From positions 496,001-560,000 of the forward strand of contig NZ_CP175699.1 in the NCBI RefSeq assembly GCF_046097095.1: 64,000 nt of DNA, written 5' to 3'. The translations under genes were made by a program, and so were the position numbers. The notes under the pieces were generated by a model, which ran no database searches, was not told the DNA's origin, and saw only the letters and a list, made by a program, of their open reading frames with translations. Source of the DNA: Natrinema sp046097095. GTDB taxonomy: Archaea > Halobacteriota > Halobacteria > Halobacteriales > Natrialbaceae. Numbering within the stretch: position 1 is the stretch's first letter; every line of letters begins with the position of its first letter. Of this stretch, positions 16,847-26,306 are shown piece after piece.

Positions 16847-18955
16847 ATGACTGATCCAAACGCGAGTAAGCCACGATATCGACGCGAGTTGCTAAGCGGG
16901 ATCGCAGCCGGAACGACGATGATCGCGGCCAGCGGTGTCGGCGGAGCGACTTCCGGTGGTCAGACCCGTCGGCCCGGCTATGAAACCAAACCGAACGAGT
17001 ATACGCGTCGGATGGAGTCACTCGACCGGGGCCTTGTGGCCGTTCCGGTAGAAGACGGAGTCCTCGTCCGATGGCGACTGCTCGGGACCGAACCCATCGA
17101 CCTGGGATTCCACGTGTTCCGCAACGGTGAGCGAGTGAACAACAAGCCGATCACCGAGAGCACGAACTTCCTCGACCCCGACGGGACGACCGAGTCGACG
17201 TACGCGGTTCGCCCGGTCGGGTTCGGTCGGATCGGCGAACGGGACCACGATGAATGGGAATGGAGTGACTGGGAGAGAGACCGTCACGATAGGGAATACG
17301 ACGAATGGGAATGGCGAGATGGCGAGATGGGCCGCCACAGAAGGGAATACGACGGCAACGATGACGACCGCAAACCAGGCATGTCCAAGTCCGTCGAAGT
17401 ATGGGACAATCAGTACAAGGAGATCCCGCTGAACAAACCCGATCCGGTCGAGAGCGAGGACGGTGAGACGATCACGTACCACGCCAACGACGCGAGCGTC
17501 GGCGATCTCACCGGGAACGGCACGCTCGACATCGTCCAGAAGTGGACTCCATCGGACGCAGGGGACAACTTGCCGGGTCATAGAAGCGACGTCCTGCTCG
17601 ACGGCTACACGATGGAGGGCGAGCACCTCTGGCGGATCAACCTCGGACAGAACATCCGGGCTGGACCCCACTACACGCCGTTCGCCGTCTACGACTTCGA
17701 CGGCGACGGGACGGCAGAACTGGCCGTGCGGACGTCCGACGGCACCACGGACGGGACTGGAACGGTCATCGGTGATCCGGACGCCGACTACACGAACGAG
17801 GACGGATTCGTCCTCGAGGGGCCGGAGTACCTCACCGTCTTCGACGGCGAGACCGGCGAGGCACTCGCGACAGAAGACTTCGAACCCGCGCGCGGCGACG
17901 TCTGCGACTGGGGCGACTGCTACGGAAATCGCGTCGATCGATTCCTCGCTGGCGCCGCCTACCTCGACGGTGAGCGCCCGAGCATCCTCATGACGCGGGG
18001 CTACTACGAGAAGACCATGCTGGCCGCCTGGGACTTCCGCGACGACGAACTCGAGATCCGCTGGATCTTCGATAGCACCGACGGCAATCAGGAGTACGAG
18101 GGCCAAGGGAATCACCAGCTCACCACCGCTGACGTCGACGGCGACGGGAAGGACGAGATCGTTTACGGCGCCTGTGTCATCGATCACGACGGGACCGGGC
18201 TCTACTCGACCGGCTGGAACCACGGGGACGCCCTCCACGTCGGCGACTTCGACCCCGGTCGGGACGGACTCGAGGTCTTCCAGCCACACGAGTCGGGCCC
18301 GTATGGCATGACGTTCCGTGACGCCGGCACGGGTGAGTTACTGTGGGGTGTCGAAGGCGAAGGCGACATCGGAAGAGGGCTGATCGCGGACATCGATCCG
18401 AACTACGACGGTGCGGAGGCGTGGGCGGGTATCCCCCTGTCCGATGGCGGACTCGGCACGTGGTCCGCCAGCGGCGAGCGGATCAGCGAGAACTCCGTCA
18501 ACTCGATCAACTTCGGAATCTGGTGGACCGGCGACCTGCACCGAGAGCTGCTGGACCACGACTTCCTCGGCTACGACGAGGGAGGATACGGTCACGGCTG
18601 GATCAAGAAGTGGAACTCTGAAACCGAGGAGTTAGAGCTCCTACGGTCCTTCGATGGCACGCGGTCGAACAACGGCTCGAAGGGGACGCCGTGTCTCTCG
18701 GGCGACATCCTCGGCGACTGGCGCGAAGAGGTGATCTGGCGGACCGACGACAGCGAGACGCTGCGGCTGTACGCGACGCCGTATGAGACCGATCACCGAC
18801 TACACACACTGTTGCACGACTCGCAGTATCGAACCGCGCTCGCGTGGCAGAACGCCGGCTACAATCAGCCGCCGTGGCCGAGTTACTTCCTCGGACACGG
18901 GATGGACGACCCGCCGAAACCCGACATCGAACTCGTTTCCAGCGATACCGGCTGA
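16847..18955 (+). CDS. Secreted rhamnogalacturonan lyase, family PL11 (copy 1)
   Basis: This 702-aa rhamnogalacturonan lyase cleaves RG-I by beta-elimination outside the cell. The start is the ATG at 16847 (MTDPNASK), matching the other two copies; a GTG lies two codons earlier. The N-terminus has a Tat-like YRRELLSGIAAGTT signal with no lipobox. The beta-propeller hallmarks of PL11 follow: NDASVGDLTGNGTLDIVQKW, LWRINLGQNIRAGPHYTPF, calcium-type DFDGDGTAEL, VDGDGKDEIVYG, FRDAGTGELLWG, and the closing LGDWREEVIWR and YRTALAWQNAGYNQPP. Residues 136-169 hold two tandem copies of a 17-residue charged, Trp-rich repeat that I do not know from other PL11 enzymes. It is first of three tandem copies. 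Confidence 0.95.
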   Translation: MTDPNASKPRYRRELLSGIAAGTTMIAASGVGGATSGGQTRRPGYETKPNEYTRRMESLDRGLVAVPVEDGVLVRWRLLGTEPIDLGFHVFRNGERVNNKPITESTNFLDPDGTTESTYAVRPVGFGRIGERDHDEWEWSDWERDRHDREYDEWEWRDGEMGRHRREYDGNDDDRKPGMSKSVEVWDNQYKEIPLNKPDPVESEDGETITYHANDASVGDLTGNGTLDIVQKWTPSDAGDNLPGHRSDVLLDGYTMEGEHLWRINLGQNIRAGPHYTPFAVYDFDGDGTAELAVRTSDGTTDGTGTVIGDPDADYTNEDGFVLEGPEYLTVFDGETGEALATEDFEPARGDVCDWGDCYGNRVDRFLAGAAYLDGERPSILMTRGYYEKTMLAAWDFRDDELEIRWIFDSTDGNQEYEGQGNHQLTTADVDGDGKDEIVYGACVIDHDGTGLYSTGWNHGDALHVGDFDPGRDGLEVFQPHESGPYGMTFRDAGTGELLWGVEGEGDIGRGLIADIDPNYDGAEAWAGIPLSDGGLGTWSASGERISENSVNSINFGIWWTGDLHRELLDHDFLGYDEGGYGHGWIKKWNSETEELELLRSFDGTRSNNGSKGTPCLSGDILGDWREEVIWRTDDSETLRLYATPYETDHRLHTLLHDSQYRTALAWQNAGYNQPPWPSYFLGHGMDDPPKPDIELVSSDTG
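17252..17353 (+). repeat. In-frame 51-bp tandem repeat (2 copies) in PL11 copy 1
   Basis: The unit is 51 bp, i.e. 17 codons. Copy one codes for EWEWSDWERDRHDREYD (17252-17302) and copy two for EWEWRDGEMGRHRREYD (17303-17353); 12 of 17 residues match. GAATGGGAATGG opens both copies exactly 51 bp apart. The repeat lies in the linker between the N-terminal beta domain and the propeller (residues 136-169). Confidence 0.85.
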
Positions 18956-19051
18956 ACGGCGTGTCCCGCCATGGTACCATTTAGTTACGGTAGAATTACC
19001 CAAACAATTATATCAATAGATAATATATTGAGTTCCGGAGTATGAGAGAAG

Positions 19052-21181
19052 ATGACTAGTTCAGACGCCAACACTACGGAGTATCGAGGGTATCGACGCG
19101 AACTGCTGAGCGGAATCGCGGCCGGAACAGCGGTGTTCGCAACCAGCGGGACGGCGGCTGCCACGAGTCGAAACGACCGATCCGCCGTCGGAAACGACGG
19201 GGCTGGATCGCCGCGTCAGATGGAGGCGCTCGACCGAGGCCTCGTGGCCGTTCCGGTAGAAGACGGAGTCCTCATCCGATGGCGACTGCTCGGGACCGAA
19301 CCGATCGATCTAGGGTTCCATGTGTTCCGCGACGGTGAACGAGTGAACGACGAGCCGATCACTGAGAGCACGAACTTCCTCGACACCGACGGGACGACCG
19401 AATCGACGTACGCGGTTCGTCCAGTCGGTCTCGGTCGGGTCGACGGAAGGGAACATGACGAACGAAACTGGAGAGACTGGGAGAGAGACCGTCACGATAG
19501 AGAATACGACGAACAGGAACGGCGAGATGGCGAGAGAGACCACGACGAATGGACCCACGGCAGAAGGGAACACGACGGAAACGATGACGACCACAAACCG
19601 GGCCTGTCCAAGTCCGTCGAGGTATGGGACAATCAATACAAGGAAATCCCACTGAATAAGCCCGAGCCGGTCGAGGGTGCGAACGGCGAGACGGTCACGT
19701 ATCACGCAAACGACGCGAGCGTAGGCGACCTCACCGGCGACGGAACGCTCGACATCGTCCAGAAGTGGACCCCGTCGGATTCGAAGGTGAACCCGCTCGA
19801 CGGATATACGAGCGACGTCCTGCTCGATGGATATACGATAGCAGGCGAGCACCTCTGGCGAATCAATCTTGGGCAGAACATTCAGGCTGGCCCAGCGTAC
19901 ACGTCGTTCGCCGTCTACGACTTCGACGGCGACGGAACGGCGGAAGTGATGATGCGGACGTCCGACGGCACTACGGACGGAACTGGAACGGTCATCGGTG
20001 ATCCTGACGCTGACCACTCAACCGAGGACGGACGGATCCTCGAGGGGCCGGAGTATCTGACCGTCTTCGACGGCGAGACGGGCAAAGCCCTCGCGACGGA
20101 GGACTTCGAGCCCGCACGCGGAGACGTCTGCGATTGGGGCGACTGCTACGGCCACCGCGTGAATCATTTCCTTCCGACGCCAGCCTACCTCGACGGCGAG
20201 CAACCGAGCCTCGTCATGGGTCGTGGCTACTACGAAAAGACGATGCTGGCCGCGTGGGACTTCCGCGACGGCGAACTCGAGATTCGCTGGATCTTCGACA
20301 GCACTGACGGCAACGAAGCGTACGAGGGTCAGGGCAACCACCAACTCTCCATCGCTGATGTCGACGGCGACGGGAAAGACGAGATCGTCTACGGCGCGAT
20401 GGTCGTCGACCACGACGGCACTGGCCTGTACTCGACCGGCTGGGGCCACGGCGACGCCCTTCACGTAAGCGACTTCGTCCCGGACCGGGAGGGACTCGAG
20501 GTCTTCCAGCCCCACGAGTACGGGACGTACGGCGCGACGTTCCGCGACGCCGGAACGGGCGAGTTACTGTGGGGGAAGGGAGACGGGGAGAAAGACATCG
20601 GCAGAGGCATGATCGCGGACATCGATCCGAACTACGACGGTGCGGAAGCGTGGGCGGGGATACCCCTCTCCGATGACGGACTCAGTACATGGACCGCCAG
20701 CGGTGAACGGATTCGCGAGACGCCAATCGGTTCGACCAATTCGGCGATCTGGTGGACGGGAGACCTCCACCGCGAGCTGCTGGACCACGACTTCCTCGGC
20801 TACGACGAGGGAGGATACGGTCACGGCTGGATCAAGAAGTGGAACCCCGAGACCGAAGAACTAGAGCGCCTGAAGACCTTCGACGGCACGCGGTCGAACA
20901 ATGGCTCGAAGGGCAACCCGTGTTTCTCCGGGGACATTCTGGGCGACTGGCGCGAAGAGGTGATCTGGCGGACCGAAGACAGCGAGGCGCTGCGCCTGTA
21001 CGCGACGCCCTACGAGACCGATCACCGACTCTACACGCTGTTGCACGACCCGCAGTATCGGCTGGCCCTCGCTTGGCAGAACGTGATCTATAACCAGCCG
21101 CCGTGGCCGAGTTACTTCATCGGCCACGGGATGGACGACCCGCCGAAACCCGATATCGAACTCGTCTCCGCCGACGACTGA
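19052..21181 (+). CDS. Secreted rhamnogalacturonan lyase, family PL11 (copy 2)
   Basis: This 709-aa paralogue of the preceding gene lies 96 bp behind it. The Tat-like signal is YRRELLSGIAAGTAVFATSG. It has the same propeller motifs (VYDFDGDGTAEV, VDGDGKDEIVYG, LGDWREEVIWR). Its 17-residue linker repeat has two copies, the second enlarged by five residues (residues 137-175). Long stretches are nearly identical in DNA to copies 1 and 3, notably the last 600 bp, which points to recent duplication or gene conversion. A TATA-like AATTATATC lies about 40 nt upstream of the ATG. Sequence differences in the mid-propeller (SKVNPLDGYTSD versus AGDNLPGHRSD) may change specificity or endo/exo mode, as with the endo- and exo-acting pair known in Bacillus. 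Confidence 0.95.
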   Translation: MTSSDANTTEYRGYRRELLSGIAAGTAVFATSGTAAATSRNDRSAVGNDGAGSPRQMEALDRGLVAVPVEDGVLIRWRLLGTEPIDLGFHVFRDGERVNDEPITESTNFLDTDGTTESTYAVRPVGLGRVDGREHDERNWRDWERDRHDREYDEQERRDGERDHDEWTHGRREHDGNDDDHKPGLSKSVEVWDNQYKEIPLNKPEPVEGANGETVTYHANDASVGDLTGDGTLDIVQKWTPSDSKVNPLDGYTSDVLLDGYTIAGEHLWRINLGQNIQAGPAYTSFAVYDFDGDGTAEVMMRTSDGTTDGTGTVIGDPDADHSTEDGRILEGPEYLTVFDGETGKALATEDFEPARGDVCDWGDCYGHRVNHFLPTPAYLDGEQPSLVMGRGYYEKTMLAAWDFRDGELEIRWIFDSTDGNEAYEGQGNHQLSIADVDGDGKDEIVYGAMVVDHDGTGLYSTGWGHGDALHVSDFVPDREGLEVFQPHEYGTYGATFRDAGTGELLWGKGDGEKDIGRGMIADIDPNYDGAEAWAGIPLSDDGLSTWTASGERIRETPIGSTNSAIWWTGDLHRELLDHDFLGYDEGGYGHGWIKKWNPETEELERLKTFDGTRSNNGSKGNPCFSGDILGDWREEVIWRTEDSEALRLYATPYETDHRLYTLLHDPQYRLALAWQNVIYNQPPWPSYFIGHGMDDPPKPDIELVSADD
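19460..19576 (+). repeat. In-frame 17-residue repeat (2 copies, second with 5-residue insert) in PL11 copy 2
   Basis: Copy one (19460-19510) encodes ERNWRDWERDRHDREYD. Copy two (19511-19576) encodes EQERRDGERD then HDEWT then HGRREHD, i.e. the same unit with a 5-residue insert. It sits in the same linker as in the first lyase. Confidence 0.8.
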
Positions 21182-21458
21182 ACAGGGCGCGTATCGTCGC
21201 GTCACTGTCTACCGGCCTCCGACGCTGCGCGTCTGAGCAGCTAGTACGCGAGGCTCGAGACCATCGACTCGGTCCCCATCAGCCATCGGTGAGTCGAGTC
21301 AGGCTGCTGACTCGCCCGAGAGTAGCATGGATATCCCGACGGTGCCGTCGGCGAAGGCACTGGTGATACCGACGTAGATGGCGTTTATGGCAGCCGTCTC
21401 ACAGTCAAAAATGTTTATATATCACGATATGGACGGAGAAGGTGCGGTGTGAAAGACA

Positions 21459-23549
21459 ATGACTAATACGGACACGAACGAGACACGACACCGACGATAT
21501 CGACGCGAGTTGCTAAGCGGAGTAGCAGCCGGGACGGCAGTGGTTGCGACCAGCGGCGTGGCAACTGCCACGGGCCGAAACGGCTGGTTCGGCTGTGGAA
21601 CCGGACCAGATAACAAGGAGAACGAGTCGACGCGACAGATGGAGTCGCTCGGTCGCGGCCTCGTAGCCGTTCCGGTAGAGGGCGGGGTCCTCGTCCGATG
21701 GCGACTGCTCGGGACCGAACCTGTCGACCTGGGATTCCACGTGTTCCGCGACGGCGAGCGGGTGAACGATGAGCCGATCACCGAGAGCACGAACTTCCTC
21801 GACCCCGACGGGACGACCGAGTCGACGTACGCGGTTCGTCCGGTCGGCTTCGGTCGGATCGGCGAACGGGAACACGATGAACGAGAATGGAGAGATGGCG
21901 AGAGAGACCACGACGAACGGCCACACGGCAGAAGAGGACACGACGGAAACGATGACGACCGCAAACCGGGCCTGTCCAAGTCCGTCGAGGTATGGGATAA
22001 CCAATACAAGGAAATTCCGCTGAACAAGCCCGAGTCGGTCGAGGGCGAAAACGGCGAGACGGTCACGTATCACGCAAACGACGCGAGCGTGGGCGATCTC
22101 ACCGGCGACGGAACGCTCGATATCGTCCAGAAGTGGTCGCCGTCGAACGCGAAAGACAACGCCCACGAAGGGCAGACGAGCGACGTCCTGTTAGACGGGT
22201 ACACGCTGGAGGGCGAACACCTCTGGCGAATCAATCTCGGACAGAACATCCGCGCCGGCGCACACTACACGCCGTTCGTCGTCTACGACTTCGACGGGGA
22301 CGGGAAAGCCGAGGTGGCCGTGCGGACGTCCGACGGTGCCACGGATGGGTCCGGGACGGTCATCGGTGACCCGGACGCCGACTACGTGAACGACGCAGGC
22401 CGGATCCTCGAGGGGCCGGAGTATCTGACCGTCTTTGACGGCGAGACGGGCGAGGAACTCGCGACGAAGGACTTCGAGCCCGCACGCGGAGATATCTGCG
22501 ACTGGGGCGACTGCTACGGCAATCGCGCCGATCGGTTCCTCGCCGGCGTCGCCTACCTCGACGGTGAGCGACCGAGCATCCTCATGACGCGGGGCTACTA
22601 CGCGAAGTCGATGCTGGCCGCGTGGGACTTCCGGGACGGCGAACTCGAGACCCGCTGGATCTTCGACAGCGACGACGGCAACGAGGAGTACGAGGCCCAG
22701 GGCAACCACCAGCTTTCCGTCGCCGACGTCGACGGCGACGGGAAAGACGAAATCGTCTACGGCGCGATGGTCGTCGATCACGACGGGACCGGGCTCTACT
22801 CGACCGGCTGGAACCACGGCGACGCCCTGCACGTGAGCAACTTCGATCCCAGTCGGGACGGGCTCGAGGTCTTCATGCCCCACGAGTGGGGGCCGTACGG
22901 TGCGACGTTCCGCGACGCCGGAACGGGCGAGTTACTGTGGGGCGTCGAAGCGGAGGGCGACATCGGCAGAGGCATGATCGCGGACATCGATCCGAACTAC
23001 GACGGTGCGGAAGCGTGGGCAGGCATCCCCCTGTCCGACAACGATATCGGCTTGTGGTCCGCTCAGGGCGAGCAGATCAATGAGAATTCCGTCAACTCGA
23101 TGAACTTCGGAATTTGGTGGACCGGCGACCTGCACCGAGAGCTGCTGGACCACGACTTCCTCGGCTACGACGAGGGAGGGTACGGTCACGGCTGGATCAA
23201 GAAGTGGAACCCCGAAACCGAGGAGTTGGAGCTCCTGCGGTCCTTCGATGGCACGCGGTCGAACAATGGCTCGAAGGGGAATCCGTGTTTCTCGGGCGAC
23301 ATCCTCGGCGACTGGCGCGAAGAGGTGATCTGGCGGACCGACGACAGCGAAGCGCTTCGTCTGTACGCGACGCCGTATGAGACCGATCACCGACTGTACA
23401 CGCTGTTACACGACCCGCAGTATCGAACCGCGCTCGCGTGGCAGAACGCCGGCTACAATCAGCCGCCGTGGCCGAGTTACTTCCTCGGACACGGGATGGA
23501 CGAGCCGCCAACGCCCGACATCGAACTCGTCTCGGCAAAGAGCGACTGA
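21459..23549 (+). CDS. Secreted rhamnogalacturonan lyase, family PL11 (copy 3)
   Basis: This third tandem PL11 lyase has 696 aa. The signal is YRRELLSGVAAGTAVVATSG (Tat-like). The family motifs are present: NDASVGDLTGDGTLDIVQKW, LWRINLGQNIRAGAHYTPF, VDGDGKDEIVYG, GDWREEVIWR. It has only one copy of the linker repeat (residues 141-162). The propeller loop SNAKDNAHEGQTSD is closest to the PL11 consensus known from bacterial enzymes, so this may be the ancestral copy. TATA-like GTTTATATATC lies at 21413-21423, about 36-46 nt upstream. It is separated from copy 2 by 277 bp in which I see only promoter sequence. Confidence 0.95.
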   Translation: MTNTDTNETRHRRYRRELLSGVAAGTAVVATSGVATATGRNGWFGCGTGPDNKENESTRQMESLGRGLVAVPVEGGVLVRWRLLGTEPVDLGFHVFRDGERVNDEPITESTNFLDPDGTTESTYAVRPVGFGRIGEREHDEREWRDGERDHDERPHGRRGHDGNDDDRKPGLSKSVEVWDNQYKEIPLNKPESVEGENGETVTYHANDASVGDLTGDGTLDIVQKWSPSNAKDNAHEGQTSDVLLDGYTLEGEHLWRINLGQNIRAGAHYTPFVVYDFDGDGKAEVAVRTSDGATDGSGTVIGDPDADYVNDAGRILEGPEYLTVFDGETGEELATKDFEPARGDICDWGDCYGNRADRFLAGVAYLDGERPSILMTRGYYAKSMLAAWDFRDGELETRWIFDSDDGNEEYEAQGNHQLSVADVDGDGKDEIVYGAMVVDHDGTGLYSTGWNHGDALHVSNFDPSRDGLEVFMPHEWGPYGATFRDAGTGELLWGVEAEGDIGRGMIADIDPNYDGAEAWAGIPLSDNDIGLWSAQGEQINENSVNSMNFGIWWTGDLHRELLDHDFLGYDEGGYGHGWIKKWNPETEELELLRSFDGTRSNNGSKGNPCFSGDILGDWREEVIWRTDDSEALRLYATPYETDHRLYTLLHDPQYRTALAWQNAGYNQPPWPSYFLGHGMDEPPTPDIELVSAKSD
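21879..21944 (+). repeat. Single 22-residue form of the PL11 linker repeat
   Basis: It encodes EREWRDGERD then HDERP then HGRRGHD, aligning with the second, enlarged unit of copy 2. The 51-bp unit seen in copies 1 and 2 is absent here, so copy number differs between paralogues. Confidence 0.8.
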
Positions 23550-23787
23550 GCGGTCAGTTCGCCGAAGGTCGTTATAGCGCTGTTTACCATCTCGTTTACC
23601 GGAACACGATGGCTCGAGTCGTAGTTCCGGCTCGCCGGTCTCCGTCTCAGCAGTTCCAGCACGGAGACGCGGGGAGCGCTGTCGAACGTGGGTCAACCTT
23701 ACGGTGGTGTTGCGGTCTACTAGTCGGCCGCTGAATCGTCGGGCGAGCACAGCGGAGCGTTCCTCGAGCCACCACCCCCTTGCATGC

Positions 23788-23817
23788 CAACGTTTACAAC
23801 GGTCGGTGCGAACGTTG
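23788..23817. promoter_or_regulatory. Inverted repeat in the GH42 promoter
   Basis: CAACGTT (23788-23794) and AACGTTG (23811-23817) form a 7-bp inverted repeat with a 16-bp spacer immediately before the ATG at 23822. The left arm runs into GTTTACA, which lies about 30 nt from the start and may be the TATA element. The string AACGTTTACA occurs again at 41775-41784. Confidence 0.45.
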
Positions 23818-23821
23818 ACCT

Positions 23822-25831
23822 ATGTCAATCGGAGTGTGCTACTTTCCGGAGCATTGGCCGCGTGACCAGTGGGAGACGGATATCCGGCAGATGGCCGATG
23901 CCGGGATCGAATACGTCCGGATGGCCGAATTCTCGTGGGGGGTGCTTGAGCCCGAACGCGGCGCGTTCGACTTCGAGTGGCTCGACGAGATCCTCGAGTT
24001 GGTCGGCGAGTACGGAATGGAGGCCGTCCTGTGTACGCCGACGGCGTCGCCACCGCGGTGGCTCGTCGCGGAACGGCCCGAGATCCGCCAGCGGGACCGC
24101 GACGGGACCGTCAGAGACGTCGGAAGCCGACGGCACTACTGCTTCAACTCTACGGCCTACCGCGAGGAGACTGAACGCGTCGTCCGGGCGATGGCGGACC
24201 GCTACGCCGACGATCCGCGCGTTGTCGGCTGGCAGACCGACAACGAGTACGGCTGTCACGGCACGACGCGCTGTTACTGTGACGACTGCGCCGCCGCGTT
24301 CCGGGACTGGGTCCGCGAGGAATACGGCACCGTCGACGCACTCAACGAAGCGTGGGGAACGACGTTCTGGAGTCAGCAGTACGACGACTTCGAACAGGTC
24401 GACCTCCCGCGGCCGACGCCCGCGCAGGATCACCCGTCGATGCTGCTCGATTTCGCCCGGTTCGCCAGCGACAGCGTCGTCGAGTACAATCGGCTGCAGG
24501 CGGACCTCCTCCGCGAGGCGAACGAGGAGTGGTTCGTCACGCACAACTTCATGCACTTGTTCGAGTCGGTGGACACCTACGAGTTCGACGCGGACCTCGA
24601 TCTGATCGCGTGGGACTCGTACCCGACGGGCCACGTCCAGCAGGGCAGCGGCGAGGCGACGACCGACGAACTCCGCGCGGGGAATCCCGACCTGCTCTCG
24701 TTCAACCACGACCTTTACCGGAGTGTGCTCGACCGACCGTTCTGGGTGATGGAACAGCAGCCGGGCGACGTTAACTGGCCGCCCCACTCTGCCCAGCCCG
24801 CAGAGGGGGCGATGCGCCTCTGGGCCCACCACGCAACCGCCCACGGTGCCGACGCCGTCGTCTACTTCCGCTGGCGGCGCTGCCTCGAGGGCCAAGAGCA
24901 GTACCACGCCGGCCTCCGCAAGCAGGACGGGACGGCGGACCGGGGCTACGATGACGCGATGCGGGCCGCCGAGGAACTATTCGACCTCGACCACGTCGAC
25001 GCGCCCGTCGCCCTGTTACACGACTACGAGAACGCGTGGGCGCTCGGCGAACAGCTCCACGCACCTGACTTCGACTACTGGCAGCTGTTGCAGTCGTTCT
25101 ACGCGTCGCTGCGGGCCCACGGCGTACAGGTCGATATCGTCCACCCCGAGAGTGACCTCGAGTCGTACGACGCCGTCGTCGCGCCGACGCTCCACCTGGC
25201 GACCGACTCGCTGGCCGACCACCTGACCGCGTACGTCGAATCCGGGGGCGAACTGCTGCTCGGCCCGCGGACGGGCGTAAAAGACGAATACAACAACCTC
25301 CGGCCAGAACTCCAGCCCGGTCCGCTGTCGGACCTCGTCGGCGCGAGCGTCGACCAGCACGAGACGCTCCCTGCACGATTCGAGCCGACCGTCGTCCGGC
25401 CCGACGAGACGGACACGGACTACGCATTCCGGACGTGGGCCGAGTGGCTCAAGGTCGACGTGGCCGTCCCGCTCCTCGAGTACGCAGGCGACGATATCGC
25501 AAGCGGACGGACGGCGGCCGTTCGAAACGCGGTCGGCGAGGGACACGTCGTTTACTGTGGCGTCTGGCCGGAGACCGACCTCGCGAACGATCTCGTCGGG
25601 TCGCTCCTCGGCCGCGCCGGCGTTCGCCGTACGGACGTACTCCCCGACGGTGTCCGCGTCGCGTCGCGCGACGGCTACACCTGGGTGATGAACTTCCGGA
25701 GCGATCCAGTCGCGGCGACGATCGACGGGGATCTGTCGTGGCAACTTGGCGGCCCGGAAATCAGTCCGTTCGATCTTGCGATCGCCGATACCGACGCGAT
25801 CGACGGCCTCTCGGTGCAGCCTCGAGAGTGA
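23822..25831 (+). CDS. GH42 beta-galactosidase
   Basis: This 669-aa glycoside hydrolase of family 42 has no signal peptide, so it is intracellular. The TIM-barrel acid/base is Glu142 in QTDNEYG and the nucleophile is Glu311 in WVMEQQPGD. Cys107, Cys151, Cys153 and Cys156 match the spacing of the zinc site of the well-studied Thermus GH42 enzyme. A trimerisation domain (about 385-590) and a small C-terminal beta domain follow. It removes terminal beta-galactose, such as RG-I galactan side chains or imported galacto-oligosaccharides. A candidate inverted-repeat operator precedes it (23788-23817). It starts 272 bp after the lyase genes on the same strand. Confidence 0.95.
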   Translation: MSIGVCYFPEHWPRDQWETDIRQMADAGIEYVRMAEFSWGVLEPERGAFDFEWLDEILELVGEYGMEAVLCTPTASPPRWLVAERPEIRQRDRDGTVRDVGSRRHYCFNSTAYREETERVVRAMADRYADDPRVVGWQTDNEYGCHGTTRCYCDDCAAAFRDWVREEYGTVDALNEAWGTTFWSQQYDDFEQVDLPRPTPAQDHPSMLLDFARFASDSVVEYNRLQADLLREANEEWFVTHNFMHLFESVDTYEFDADLDLIAWDSYPTGHVQQGSGEATTDELRAGNPDLLSFNHDLYRSVLDRPFWVMEQQPGDVNWPPHSAQPAEGAMRLWAHHATAHGADAVVYFRWRRCLEGQEQYHAGLRKQDGTADRGYDDAMRAAEELFDLDHVDAPVALLHDYENAWALGEQLHAPDFDYWQLLQSFYASLRAHGVQVDIVHPESDLESYDAVVAPTLHLATDSLADHLTAYVESGGELLLGPRTGVKDEYNNLRPELQPGPLSDLVGASVDQHETLPARFEPTVVRPDETDTDYAFRTWAEWLKVDVAVPLLEYAGDDIASGRTAAVRNAVGEGHVVYCGVWPETDLANDLVGSLLGRAGVRRTDVLPDGVRVASRDGYTWVMNFRSDPVAATIDGDLSWQLGGPEISPFDLAIADTDAIDGLSVQPRE

Positions 25832-26306
25832 CACGTCGCCTTTGTGCCGAACCCGTCGACGGCGTCTCGTTTCTGCAATGGTCCGACCGCTTGAGTAGGG
25901 TACCCCGACCATATATCCGATAGCACCGGAAATGACGTTTGGACCGAGATAGACCGGCGATAGGAGGCGCTCGAGGACACACCTCGATCGTTTTTCCGGT
26001 CTCTTTCAGGAGAGCGTCCGCCAGGACCGAACAGGGGACCAGTACGGTCGACCGTCCGCGGGCCGTGTGTTACAGACGTACCTTCGTAAATTATTTCAGC
26101 GACTCAGTCCGAATCCGATCTTCGAGCCGAATTTGGACGGTACAGGCGCGGAACGTCGAGTTCGGAGGCCGTCCGGTAACGCCGAACAGAGCGTGGTAGA
26201 TGTTACCATGGAGGGAGAGATGTCGAGGGGAGCGATACGCTCACGCCGTCGGTATCGGACGGCAGACGACACAACTACTTTATATTACGATCTCCGTACA
26301 GTTGGT
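25832..26306. other. Long intergenic region between GH42 and GH4
   Basis: This gap of 475 bases has no convincing gene. The GH4 frame stays open back to 26067, but the extra 80 residues have no family similarity and a good promoter lies inside them. A T-rich CGTTTTTCCGGTCTCTTTC stretch at about 25988-26006 may end the GH42 transcript. TTACCATGGAGGGAGAGATG near 26203-26222 is not explained. Confidence 0.4.
26276..26287 (+). promoter_or_regulatory. TATA-like element of the GH4 gene
   Basis: CTTTATATTA is centred about 26 nt before the ATG at 26307, predicting a leaderless transcript. It decides against the longer open frame that begins at 26067. Confidence 0.65.

Noticed and set aside
17252..17353. 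CRISPR-like or satellite array
   Set aside because: The 51-bp units are contiguous without spacers, are in frame, and recur at the same place in the paralogous lyases, so this is a coding tandem repeat.
26067..26306. 80-residue N-terminal extension of the GH4 protein
   Set aside because: The extension is Arg-rich, unlike GH4, and a TATA-like element at about 26276-26287 sits at the right distance from the ATG at 26307.
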